Shown: positions 1 to 8,124 of the stretch, piece after piece
Layout: the number at the start of each line of letters is the position of its first letter
Position numbering within the stretch: position 1 is the first letter of the stretch
Source: Rodentolepis nana
Taxonomy: Eukaryota; Platyhelminthes; Cestoda; Cyclophyllidea; Hymenolepididae
Length of the DNA stretch: 12,468 nt
NCBI GenBank assembly: GCA_900617975.1
Contig: UZAE01012027.1
Span: 1 to 12,468 of the forward strand
Reading direction: 5' to 3'
Program-made: the position numbers and the translations under genes
Notes under the pieces: model-generated
The model's input: the letters and a program-made list of their open reading frames with translations, nothing else
Databases searched by the model: none
Told to the model about the DNA's origin: nothing

Positions 1-319
1 ATTGACTTACCTCCACGTGGTGCACCCTGGGCAACGTTTACTTATACGGCAAAAAGGTCTATTGATCGGCAGTTGACTTCTGACTTCAAACTACTATGGC
101 CCGACTATTTGTCATATTCGACCCTTTCACAGTACTCATCTTACCTTTTTCATGCCTTTGTGTCTGTCTGTCTCTTTTACATCTGTGAATCACTCTTCTG
201 TTCCCCTCTCGACTTTTTGTCACTTTGATGTTCCTTCTCCTCTCTGTGAAGCCCCGAAGTCAGCTCCAGGGCTAATGATAACTATTAAAACGCCTGCCAT
301 TTGATATAAATAAATAAAT
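1..319 (+). repeat. Family A short retroposon-like repeat, copy 1 (cut by window edge)
   Basis: This copy matches the complete copy at 3628-3952 along nearly its whole length, with small indels. It enters at the conserved GACTTACCTCCACGTGG block and runs through a pyrimidine-rich middle to the tail CTGCCATTTGATATAAATAAATAAATG. The first few bases of the unit (G-run, GTGCGATA) lie outside the window, so its upstream target duplication cannot be checked. The sense frame starting at base 1 is open for about 75 codons to a TGA near 226. That frame is shared in part with other copies but has no recognised domain. A short unit with a fixed 5' start and an AATAAA-repeat tail fits a SINE or other non-autonomous LINE-mobilised element. 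No tRNA-type A and B boxes were seen, so the class is inferred. Confidence 0.75.
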
Positions 320-1180
320 GAATGTTTTGAATTCTTCCCAGTATTGTGGTTTTCGGGGATTTTATAACTATGCTAACAAATGAACTTGCCATTGCAATCA
401 AAATAGTAATATTATGGCCTGGTATTTTACCTCATACCTCATAAATAGCTTGTAGCGGATTGCTACCTTAGTAAAGCCTGACTGACTCCCCTTAGTAAAG
501 CCTGACTGACTCAGAAATCTCTATGGCAGAATCTCCAACATATAGCTAGACTCCCAGAACCAGATAAGCTATAGCCCTGCTATGAAAGGAAACAGACGTG
601 TAGCACGGAGCACGTTTATTAAGTGGGTATGTTGCGGATAAAGTGAACACGCAGGAAGCTTAATCATGATCAGGATGCGGATTAGGTTAAACAAACAGAG
701 GTTAATGATTGGTCACTGTTTGTAGGTCGCACCTCCCAATCCTGGAGTGCAGGCATGCGATGACGTGTTAAGCCATGACGTGTCCCACAAGCCCCAGAGT
801 TCAGAAAAACGATAAAGGCGAGCAAAAGAAAGTTCACATGTTTGAGTCAGAAAGGATCAATGATCTTTAATAATTGTGTATCATGAATCAATACATAATT
901 AATTATTAGTATTATTTTTTTATATTACTTTTTTCTCCAACATTAGTGAATATAAAATTTGTACAGTTCTTTCTTTATAGAATAGCCTATTGGGCTATTT
1001 CCGTCAGCTCTCGCTGTCAAAATTACAAAAAAAATTTTGCTCGCTATAACTAACCCAACCCGGTAACATAATCTCAAATTAATCTTATAATATTTGTGAG
1101 TTTGATGAGCATTAGTGTCACATTGGGGTTGGAATGAAGGGATGTATTAGAGTATATGCCATAAATTTCATCAAATTCAA
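320..1180. other. Intergenic or intronic stretch, no gene seen
   Basis: No convincing coding region was found on either strand. The part from about 460 to 860 is less AT-rich than its surroundings. It contains a 24-bp tandem duplication (466-512) and a short double ATGACGTGT motif near 762-786. The remainder is AT-rich with homopolymer T and A runs. A 7-bp hairpin (981-999, AATAGCC/GGCTATT) is too small to interpret. Confidence 0.5.
466..512. repeat. 24-bp tandem duplication (two units)
   Basis: The 23-nt string beginning CCTTAGTAAAGCC and ending TGACTGACTC occurs at 466-488 and again at 490-512 without a mismatch, a period of 24 bp. Perfect identity suggests a recent slippage-type duplication. 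No function is implied. Confidence 0.9.
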
Positions 1181-1243
1181 GTATGTATGTATGTATGTAT
1201 GTATGTATGTATGTATGTATGTATGTATGTATGTATGTATGTA
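1181..1243. repeat. Perfect (GTAT)n microsatellite
   Basis: Fifteen uninterrupted GTAT units plus a partial GTA fill these 63 bases. The array sits in AT-rich non-coding DNA. Its lack of interruptions suggests it is probably length-polymorphic. It has no visible link to a gene. Confidence 0.97.
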
Positions 1244-1677
1244 GAATCAATCAATATTTGGTTATAATTAATTCCTTAAGAAAAAGTTTTAGAAGTTTAT
1301 TTAATAAAATAGTATGCGAAGTTGGAGCAAAAAAATAATCTACATCATCATCTTCCGTAAATCTGAAGCCCTTGGATAAATCTTCATGCCCAACTTAGCC
1401 GAACAAGTTTAGCAACAAAGTGACAATTTGAACATAATAAATAAACGTGACACCTGCCATCCATAGGTGCCAAAAAACGAAATTTTGTCTCGACAAGACA
1501 TGACAACCACCTTTAAACTAGTAAGTGAGTGTAGTTGCACTTACCAGACCAAAATGCTTCCTCCGAGCATAGAGCAGATCCACCTATGTCTAGTTTCGAC
1601 TTTTTGGACTCAACTCTTCACAAGTGTTTTGTTAAATCTTAAGAAGAGGATACTCAATTGTTCAGTTGGTAATTATA
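1244..1677. other. AT-rich stretch, no supported gene
   Basis: A frame is open on the plus strand from 1467 (GTG) to 1739, but it runs into the family A repeat and matches no family I recognise. A possible exon (AG at 1465-1466, GTAAGT donor near 1520) lacks a polypyrimidine tract. I do not call a gene here. Confidence 0.45.
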
Positions 1678-1692
1678 CCACATTAAAGTATA
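1678..1692. repeat. Target-site duplication, left copy (family A copy 2a)
   Basis: The 15-mer CCACATTAAAGTATA occurs here and again at 1872-1886, exactly flanking the minus-strand family A copy. This is the expected footprint of target-primed retrotransposition. The CC at one end merges with the C-run of the insert, so 13 to 15 bp are certain. Confidence 0.85.
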
Positions 1693-1871
1693 TTTATTCA
1701 TTTATATCAAATGGCAGATGTTTTGATGATTATAATTAGCCCTTAAACTTTGACTTCAGTTATAAATCGAAGTCAAATCAAATCCCGAGTGATAGACTTT
1801 TTTGCCGTACGAAGATACGTTGTCCAGGGTGCACCACGTGGAGGTAAGTCTATCGCGCATTCCCCCCCCCC
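1693..1871 (-). repeat. Family A repeat, copy 2a (internally shortened, with target-site duplication)
   Basis: Read on the minus strand, it starts with a run of at least ten G, then AATGCGCGATAGACTTACC and the conserved CCACGTGGTGCACCCTGG block, and ends CATTTGATATAAATGAATAAATA. It is only about 179 bp because the pyrimidine-rich centre present in copies 1, 3 and 4 is missing. Both ends and a 15-bp target duplication are present, so it is a complete insertion of a short variant or of a template that already carried the deletion. Its 3' part shares diagnostic bases (ATCATCAAAACATCTGCC) with the neighbouring copy 2b rather than with copies 1, 3 and 4. Confidence 0.85.
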
Positions 1872-2054
1872 CCACATTAAAGTATAAAAATGTGTATATT
1901 GGGTCTATTAGTATCGTTTTTGAAATACTCTTCTGTCCCCCCCCCCCCTCCTCTCGACTTTTTTCACCTTGATGTTCCTCCTCCCTTCTGTGAAGCTTGA
2001 AGTCGACTAAAGGGCTAATGATAATCATCAAAACATCTGCCATTTGATATAAAT
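1700..2054. repeat. 45-nt inverted repeat from two opposed family A tails
   Basis: The arm at 1700-1744 is the reverse complement of 2010-2054 with a single mismatch (44 of 45). The arms are the 3' ends of copies 2a and 2b and are separated by about 265 nt. A transcript across both would be able to fold into a hairpin with a stem of about 45 bp. Confidence 0.9.
1872..1886. repeat. Target-site duplication, right copy (family A copy 2a)
   Basis: Identical to 1678-1692 and directly abutting the G-run (C-run on the plus strand) that forms the 5' end of the minus-strand insert. Confidence 0.85.
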
Positions 2055-2063
2055 AAATAAATA
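1920..2063 (+). repeat. Family A repeat, copy 2b (5'-truncated)
   Basis: Homology to copy 1 starts around TGAA.(T)ACTCTTCTG and continues through CTCTCGACTTTTT, GATGTTCCT and TGTGAAGC to the tail GATATAAATAAATAAATA. The first half of the unit is absent, as expected for 5' truncation during reverse transcription. Where copies 1 and 3 have four C, this copy has twelve (1937-1948). No target duplication was found, and the upstream 30-50 bases do not match the family. It faces copy 2a head to head. Confidence 0.8.
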
Positions 2064-3615
2064 TATCCAATTCAATATTCCAATGTCATTTATGCTGCAA
2101 GGTAAAAAATAAAAAGGAGACAATGGCCAAAGGGTTTAAATACATATAACTCTGCCGACAATTCACACTTAACTAGGCATTGATACAGTTTTCTATTACC
2201 AGGAAAAAAACGTTAACACGATAATTATTCAGTAGGTGCATTTAAACAAGAATCAGACGCGAATATATTCTTATATAAACAAATACCAAATTCTAGTTGT
2301 GTATAACAAGGAAAAGGTAGAGTATATCATAAAAAATTGAGCACTCTGCTATTAGATGACTATTCGTAAATGACGAATTGGATGTTAAGTTGTGTTTGCG
2401 ACAACGGATTGGCAAATGTAAGCAACGAACTCAACTTCACATTTTTTAATTGAAGAAATAGAACGTTCAAATATGTGTTTCTGACTTTAAGAAATCGACA
2501 ATAATTTTAATTCAGCGAAAATAATTTTACCTGCATTCGTTCAGAGTGAACTTAAGATGGCATATCAAAGCCAATACTAAGCATTAAAAGAAGTTATATT
2601 TGAAAGGGAGTCAATAAAACTGTTGGGTCACTAAATTAAGTGGCAGATTTTGTTTGACAAACTCTTTAAAGTCTGCCACTCGACAAATAATCTATAATTC
2701 AGAGCAAACAGTGCAAGCCAGGGGGAGGGGGTGGAGCAATAAAATGACTAAAATTTAATGCTAACTATTAAATTGACGCGAAAAAGGCCAATTTGGTTCA
2801 CAATTAGTAAATAGCACTCATCTCCTTGTCTCGATAATAGAGAACAGAGCACTTCATTAGAAAAATAATTGATTATATCTAAATCCACTTTCATAAACAA
2901 ACACTAGAGCCTCGAATGGCACAACAGACAACAGGCGAAACGCTTCAGTAAAAATTCTCATAAAGTTCTAATGTTCCGCAACTGTTCACCAATTCATTAA
3001 TGGTAGGCCACGCAGAGGGTAGTGACATAAATCAAACAATTAACTTGCCTCTAGAATTAGTCGGATTTCCAGATCTGCCATTAGGTAGAATTTAACTAGA
3101 GTGCATTTTAATTATACTACATTAATAGTGATTTAATTATACGCTTGAAAAAGCCTAAAATGAGCATTATTTTATTTGTGCTCAAAGTATCTGTATGCTA
3201 TGAATTTGAAGAGATAAGAAATAGCAGTAGTAGTAGATTTTAAATTAATTCAATATGTAAAGATTATAAATGGCTGCCAAGGTTATTTCAATTAACCCCT
3301 AACAATAGTATTCCAAACAATAAATAAATTGAACTAACAGTGATTTAGACTAAAGGCCGATTAAAGCACCTTTTAATTCGCTCTGATTTAAGAATAGCGA
3401 TCTGTACGGCTTCAGGTTGAAGCAGTGTGCGATATTAAACTCAACCAAATTGTTCACTTATAAATTATTAAAATTTTATAAATAGATTACATAAAATCAT
3501 TTAATGGCAATTTGATAAGGCATGCACAAGTTACATCTTCAACGAAAACCCCTACAAAAGCTTCCAATATCCACACAAGTGCAGCTTTGGCCAGATAACT
3601 GTTTACCGACTCGAC
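2064..3615. other. 1.55-kb AT-rich stretch, no gene seen
   Basis: No open frame of note, RNA gene or recognisable mobile element was found. Small features are an imperfect hairpin at 2639-2680 (9-bp outer stem AGTGGCAGA/TCTGCCACT with an inner GTTTG-A-CAAAC), a G-rich run near 2720-2731, and (AGT)n-like bases near 3225. It could be intergenic or intronic. Confidence 0.5.
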
Positions 3616-3627
3616 AACCTGCCTGTT
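3616..3627. repeat. Target-site duplication, left copy (family A copy 3)
   Basis: AACCTGCCTGTT occurs at 3616-3627 and at 3953-3964, directly flanking copy 3. This perfect 12-bp duplication fixes both ends of the family A unit. Confidence 0.9.
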
Positions 3628-3952
3628 GGGGTGTGCGATAGACTTACCTCCACGTGGTGCACCCTGAGCAACGTATACTCATACGGCAAAAAAGTCTTTT
3701 AACCGGCAGTTGACTTCTGACTTCAAACTACCATGGCCCGACTGCTTGTCATATTCGACCCCTTCCACAGTACTCATCTTACCTTTTCCCTACCTTTATG
3801 TCTATCTGCCTCTTTTACATCTGTGAATCACTCTTCTGTTCCCCACCCCTTGACTTTCTGCTACTTTGATGAACCTTCCCTCTGTGAAGCCCGAAGTCAG
3901 CTAAATGGCTAATGATAGCTATCAAAACGCCTGCCATTTGGAATAAATAAAT
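3628..3952 (+). repeat. Family A repeat, copy 3 (full-length reference copy)
   Basis: This is the best reference for the family: 325 bp bounded by a perfect 12-bp target-site duplication. It begins GGGGTGTGCGATAGACTTACC, carries the CCACGTGG and GGTGCACC palindromes, a 130-nt pyrimidine-rich centre, and a 3' segment GGCTAATGATAGCTATCAAAACGCC with a 12-bp palindrome TGATAGCTATCA. It ends in GAATAAATAAAT. The reverse complement of bases 3640-3656 contains GGAG/GTAAGT, a consensus 5' splice donor, on the minus strand. The sense frame open in copies 1 and 4 is closed here by a TGA (CCC TGA) near 3663. The likely mechanism is LINE-assisted retroposition, inferred from the duplication and tail. A DNA transposon is unlikely because there are no terminal inverted repeats. 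Confidence 0.88.
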
Positions 3953-3964
3953 AACCTGCCTGTT
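3953..3964. repeat. Target-site duplication, right copy (family A copy 3)
   Basis: Exact second copy of the 12-mer at 3616-3627, immediately after the AATAAAT tail. Confidence 0.9.
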
Positions 3965-4979
3965 TGAAAGGATCGTATCAAAGGTACAAGTTCAAAAATG
4001 CTGGTACACTTTCAATATTGTTTTTGTGTAGGAAAAGGCATTACTGTTTCGGCTACAACAAAACTGTCCTTGCCAAACTGGCCTTCATACGAAGAGCACA
4101 TGATCAGTTATGGCCTAGTGTTGAAAGCATTTAGGTAACAATGACCCCAGCAATTGATTTACAAGAGAGAAGAGTTTCTCATTTTCACAAAGCATCATTT
4201 TTTACACTATTCAACTTGACCTGAGAGCAGGTGAAATTGCATAGAAATTGACGGATGATATCACTTCCATATTCATAATAACATCGATATAATAAAAAAT
4301 TAACCAAGCACGATTTAGGTTGATTAAAAATTGTTATAGAAATTTCCAGAGGGAGGTGACCTGAAGCTGTCCCTTCTGAGGAACACGCTTCTCAACAGTC
4401 CACTGTCCAATCAGAACTAATATCATCCCAGGATCTTCAACTTGTTATGTGCGCAATCCGATCGGCACGCCACCAATGCAAACTACCCCTTGAATAATTG
4501 CTTCTTCGTCTAAGAGACATTTTCAATGATGCTTCTGATTGTCTTCTATTAGCTGCCAGTGTGAAACCGATAAAGTTGGGGGTTTGAACACTTATTAAAT
4601 AAGACATGGGGTGTATAGAACTGATTATGAATAGTCACTTCATGATAACAGAACTGATTGCTAATTAGGTGCAACCTCAATCAACTTCATTTGGCAGCCA
4701 GTAAACCCCAGACAACCACTTAAATTAAAAATGGGTGAAAAATAGTATTGGCTCAGTGAGTCAGCGAGCTAAGTCTCAGTATCACTGACTAATCATAATT
4801 GCATTTTGCTTCTGCAGAACCGCCATTGATGCCAACCACATCTGTCCACTCCCCCCCCCCATTTCCACATGTGATAAACTGGATCTCTCTCCAACAGTAA
4901 ATATCATCTTAATCACTGAGGTAGCTGAACATGTTTTGCAACGTAATTTATATCACCATTGATTCTAGCCATTTATTAT
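3965..4979. other. 1-kb stretch, no supported gene; one GC-richer patch
   Basis: No gene could be supported. The patch 4345-4450 is richer in G and C than its surroundings and open for a short distance on both strands (about 23 codons plus, about 36 codons minus). That could reflect an exon or a decayed mobile element. Otherwise the DNA is AT-rich, with a C10 run at 4851-4860. Confidence 0.45.
4851..4860. repeat. C10 homopolymer tract
   Basis: Ten consecutive C on the plus strand after CTGTCCACT. It is one of six plus-strand C-runs of ten or more in this AT-rich window. Confidence 0.95.
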
Positions 4980-5008
4980 CCCCCCTGCTCCCCCCCCCCC
5001 CCCCCCCC
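4980..5008. repeat. C-rich block with C19 run
   Basis: C6, then TGCT, then nineteen C in a row (4990-5008). On the minus strand this is a long G-run able to form G-quadruplexes. On the plus strand it could form an i-motif. A G-rich block of opposite strand bias follows 43 nt later. Confidence 0.9.
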
Positions 5009-5050
5009 ACCTAGATAAGATCGATCTGAACAAAAAGTACACTAATCAAT

Positions 5051-5084
5051 GGGGAGGGATGGGGCGAGGGGGGGGTAGGGAGGG
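5051..5084 (+). repeat. G-rich block with canonical G-quadruplex pattern
   Basis: Six G-tracts of three or more (GGGG, GGG, GGGG, G8, GGG, GGG) are separated by 1-3 nt, so the plus strand satisfies the G3+N1-7 pattern more than once. The block can also pair with the C-run at 4980-5008. Confidence 0.85.
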
Positions 5085-5541
5085 ATGTGAGAGTGAGAGG
5101 AGTTGACATCCTGTCCGTACTTGGCATTGCCAAAACTAGTTGGCCAATCAGCAGATTAACAATAAAAGAACTTAAAATATGAAAAAGCATATGGCACAAT
5201 TAAACAGCCCAGGAGCCTAAACTTTGCTTAATTAATCTGCTTAATGGACAACCAAGAGGTCGATAACACACTTAACGCGCATATACCTCAATTATATTGA
5301 GCATCTAGATGAATTTACGTAAATACAAGAATATGCTACTATCAATTAGGAGAAAAAAATAACGCAACAATTTTAGATGAGAACATTTTGTATTATTTGC
5401 TCTGGTCATAATATGACGAACCTCAGAAATCGACCAAAACACGAAAAATAATAGGTAAGAATATCAGTAATTTTAATATATTTTAATTTTGTTATTCAAC
5501 AGTTTCGGTGCCAGGTTCAGAAGTAATTATTTGTGATATGA
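5085..5541. other. AT-rich stretch, no gene seen
   Basis: The minus-strand frame crossing the G-rich block (5011-5199) is low-complexity proline/serine coding from GGG-rich DNA and is not a credible protein. Nothing else was recognised. Confidence 0.5.
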
Positions 5542-5838
5542 GATATCAAATGGAAGGCGTTTTTGAAAATTATCATTAGCCCTTTAGTTGACTTCAGGCT
5601 TCACGGAGGGGAGGAACATCAAAGTCGCAAAAAGTGGAGAGGGGGAACAGAAGAGTGGTTCGCAGATATAAAAGAGACAGAGACACAAAGGTAGAGAAAA
5701 GGTGAGGTGAGTACTGTGGAAGTATTCGAATATGGCACACAGAAGTCAGAAGTCAGCTGCCGGTTAATAGACTTTTTTTCCGTATGAGCATAATTTACCC
5801 AGGTTGCTCCACGTGGAGGTAAGTCTACCGACCACCCC
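5542..5838 (-). repeat. Family A repeat, copy 4 (diverged, tail lost)
   Basis: On the minus strand it begins GGGGTGGTCGGTAGACTTACC at 5838, keeps the CCACGTGG block, CATACGGAAAAAAAGTC, CGGCAG.TGACTTCTGACTTC and the pyrimidine-rich middle, and ends GCCTTCCATTTGATATC near 5542. The AATAAA-repeat tail is gone. Only a doubtful target duplication is visible (AATTA...CT flanks with several differences). Divergence is higher than between copies 1 and 3. The sense frame is open from the flanking DNA through the unit (5876 down to 5619) and includes the same DLPPRGA..W segment as copy 1. Confidence 0.85.
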
Positions 5839-6993
5839 AGTTTAGAGTTATAATTGAGTAAAATTAATTTATGCAAAGGATCAATTTGTCAATTTCTCTG
5901 CATAAACTCGCTACGCATAATTTGTTTTCTATCGTTAGCAAACTTCTCTCCTATGTAAATGCTTAGTTTTAAAACATTGCTTAATGCACTATGCAATGGG
6001 ATGCATTTGAACAAGTTTAAAAAATAGAATGTAAAGGCAACATTATATTTTCGGAAGTAATATGAAATATTTAAGCGTTTTATGGAAAAGACACTGACAT
6101 TTTTGGTAAATGTAGGAGACAACACGTGATGTAGACAAGAGGCCTCCTCAAAAATTACAGAAAAGAGTTATAAACAGATATATTTTTGAAGAAATAACAA
6201 ATTCGCTTATTTTCCCCCTTAAATTACAATTTTCCCAGCTATTAGATGGGAATTTGTCGAATTCAATAGCATTTAAACACAATTACTTTTTTCTAGTAAT
6301 AGCGCACTGAATTGAAATGCTCAGGGCATTCTCATGTTAAAATATCTAAACCAAACAGAAAAGTATTTCAACTTTTCCCTGTTACTCTCAAAATTAAAAA
6401 TACGCAACAATTCCTAAGGCAAAACTTTATTGTCACAATCCAGACATTTTGAAACGAGCTGTTTTCGCAATAAGAAAGTGACATAAACTTCATTGCAAAT
6501 ATGCAAATCTAGAATAAAAAACTTGACTCAAATAACAGTCTACTAAATCGCGAATCTCAAATGCGGAATCAAGAATAGAAGGACATCTGTCCCAAAACCG
6601 CGGAAATGAGAAAGAAAAAAATGGTTCTGGAAGAGCATTCTGAACATCAATTTGCAATAAAAGATATATCAATTACCAATTCAATCACACGTTTTAATTG
6701 TATCTGTGTTCTGCTGTAAAAGTGTTGTAAAATCAAGCTTACAGAAATTAAGTTAACAGGAGTCATGTTTTACTACTACAACACGCTAGTTGTGGCTAAC
6801 GGGAGAGTTGTCCACTAATTTAACAGATTCGATTTTATTATCTCACCTATTACTTGCTGTTCATTGTGTCATTTTTTTCTAGAATAATTCATTTCTCATT
6901 ATAATAATCGATTTGCATAAGCAATCACAAGGACTTGGTAAAAATTTTGGCATTATTTCAGTCTAAACTCGTGTAAAAAAGTTTGCAAATATC
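5839..6993. other. 1.15-kb AT-rich stretch, no gene seen
   Basis: Two minus-strand frames of 60-78 codons (5889-6125, 6490-6672) resemble no family I know and have AT-driven composition. No RNA gene or mobile element was recognised. Confidence 0.5.
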
Positions 6994-7040
6994 CAATCAA
7001 CTGTCAATTTATAATTTTTAAATTATATGTGAGTTGATTG
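6994..7040. repeat. 47-nt near-palindrome
   Basis: CAATCAACT (6994-7002) pairs perfectly with AGTTGATTG (7032-7040), and TATAATTT (7010-7017) pairs with AAATTATA (7020-7027) around a 2-nt centre. The two stems are separated by an internal loop of 7 and 4 nt. It may be a small decayed inverted-repeat element or a chance AT-rich structure. It is short for a microRNA precursor. Confidence 0.7.
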
Positions 7041-7160
7041 AAAACCAAAGCACTCGTTATATAAATTCTTTTCTAACTTGGCTTTAACTTCTGTTAGTTC
7101 AATTTATAATACTGAAATTACTAATTACATTAACCCATTTAATCAAAGGCGCTGCTGAAT

Positions 7161-7222
7161 GCCCGTTGGGCTGAGGTTTGTAGCGCTGTGCTGATCTGAC
7201 AAGAGGGAGGGCGCTATAAATC
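7161..7222 (+). repeat. Possible tRNA-derived SINE head (degenerate A and B boxes)
   Basis: A GC-rich island in AT-rich DNA reads TTGGGCTGAGG...GTAGCGC...GGGCGCTATAAATC. The first part resembles a polymerase III A box plus the GTTAGCGC that often follows it, and the last part a degenerate B box (GGTTCGAATCC). The separation of about 44 nt fits a tRNA. B-box agreement is poor and no body or tail was delimited. Alternatives are a chance GC-rich patch, or a core promoter, since TATAAA lies at 7215-7220. Confidence 0.3.
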
Positions 7223-7251
7223 ACTCTACTGGCTAAAGATTGTGATATTCC

Positions 7252-7566
7252 ATGATGTCACTAAATCCCTTATCTTCGATGGGCACAGATGAAGAAGTAG
7301 CCAAGAGGAAATCTAGTTTTTTTACAAAGATATTTGACAAGAATAAAAGTATTGTAGGTATAATAGAATGGTTCCGTATTCGAACTCATGATTATACAAA
7401 TTCAATCCATTTGATGTATTTTAATGCAGGGAATTCATTTTTCGACGGCTGCAAGTTTCTGTTTTCAATTGAGTCAGGTTCCAATGAATTAACTCGAATT
7501 AATAGAACTAGGTTCATGACATTGAATGCCAAATCACTTAAGGCACTGGTAGATAATCAAAAATAA
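7252..7566 (+). CDS. Unrecognised 104-codon open frame, possible exon
   Basis: The frame runs from ATGATG at 7252 to TAA at 7564-7566. I recognise no domain. The first 35 residues are the most protein-like: a charged, basic stretch (TDEEVAKRKSSFFTKIFDKN). The rest looks like AT-rich read-through. A possible splice donor TAG/GTATAA falls at 7357/7358, just after the charged part, so this could be a short first exon rather than a 104-residue protein. A TATAAA lies 32-37 nt upstream of the first ATG, which would leave almost no leader. There is no signal peptide or membrane segment. It may be chance, since a window of this size is expected to contain some frames of this length. Confidence 0.2.
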   Translation: MMSLNPLSSMGTDEEVAKRKSSFFTKIFDKNKSIVGIIEWFRIRTHDYTNSIHLMYFNAGNSFFDGCKFLFSIESGSNELTRINRTRFMTLNAKSLKALVDNQK

Positions 7567-8124
7567 ATAACATGGGTTATTGCATTTTCTGCTGATTTAG
7601 ATTATTTTCTTTAATTTACTAGAATTTAAAATTTATGAAAGCATTACGAGTGTTTATGCTTTCCGACTATCGAATATGCGCAACCTTAACGTATTGATTT
7701 ATTGATTATTGATTTTGCTACCTGTTTCTGTTTCAATTCAGCAGTTTTAGAGATGAGTTTCTATCATGTGCAATTATTTTTCCTTTGAAACACAACCAAG
7801 CCAGGAGACAGGAGGTTCTAAGAAGCACAATAGAGAATTCCTTTGAAATTATGACGGTTTTCCTTTCCGGTATTCTGCCTCTGCCAAAATGTCACCAGAA
7901 GACGATGTTTTCGTTTTGAAATAATATATACTAAGGTTAACAGTCAAACACATGATCTAGCTGACATGTGTGTTCGAACCACTTCTACCACAAAACAGTA
8001 CAGTGAAGCAACAAAACCATTTCACAGAAGAAGTATTTAGATCTAGTTTATAAAAGATTCAAAGAAATCGACAATAATAACTCAAAATTTTAGCCTATTA
8101 CTTCGCCTATAGTGAGCTTCTCTA
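7567..8124. other. AT-rich stretch, no gene seen
   Basis: No coding frame, RNA gene or element was recognised. A run of ATTGATT-like words (about 7693-7717) is a minor simple repeat. Confidence 0.5.

Noticed and set aside
1467..1739. 90-codon plus frame
   Set aside because: It starts at GTG, runs into family A copy 2a, has no recognised motif, and the exon interpretation lacks a polypyrimidine tract.
1693..2063. Twin-priming inversion as origin of the 2a/2b pair
   Set aside because: Copy 2a has its own complete 3' end and its own 15-bp target duplication, which a single twin-primed insertion would not give.
1756..2070. 104-codon minus frame
   Set aside because: It is read through the two family A copies and their C-runs. 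The glycine and glutamate runs come from repeat sequence, not a protein.
5011..5199. 62-codon minus frame
   Set aside because: Low-complexity proline/serine produced by the G-rich block on the other strand.
5889..6672. Minus frames at 5889-6125 and 6490-6672
   Set aside because: AT-biased composition, no family resemblance, no promoter or splice context.
7215..7220. TATAAA as a core promoter for the 7252 frame
   Set aside because: The expected start site would fall within a few bases of the ATG, and TATAAA is common in DNA this AT-rich.
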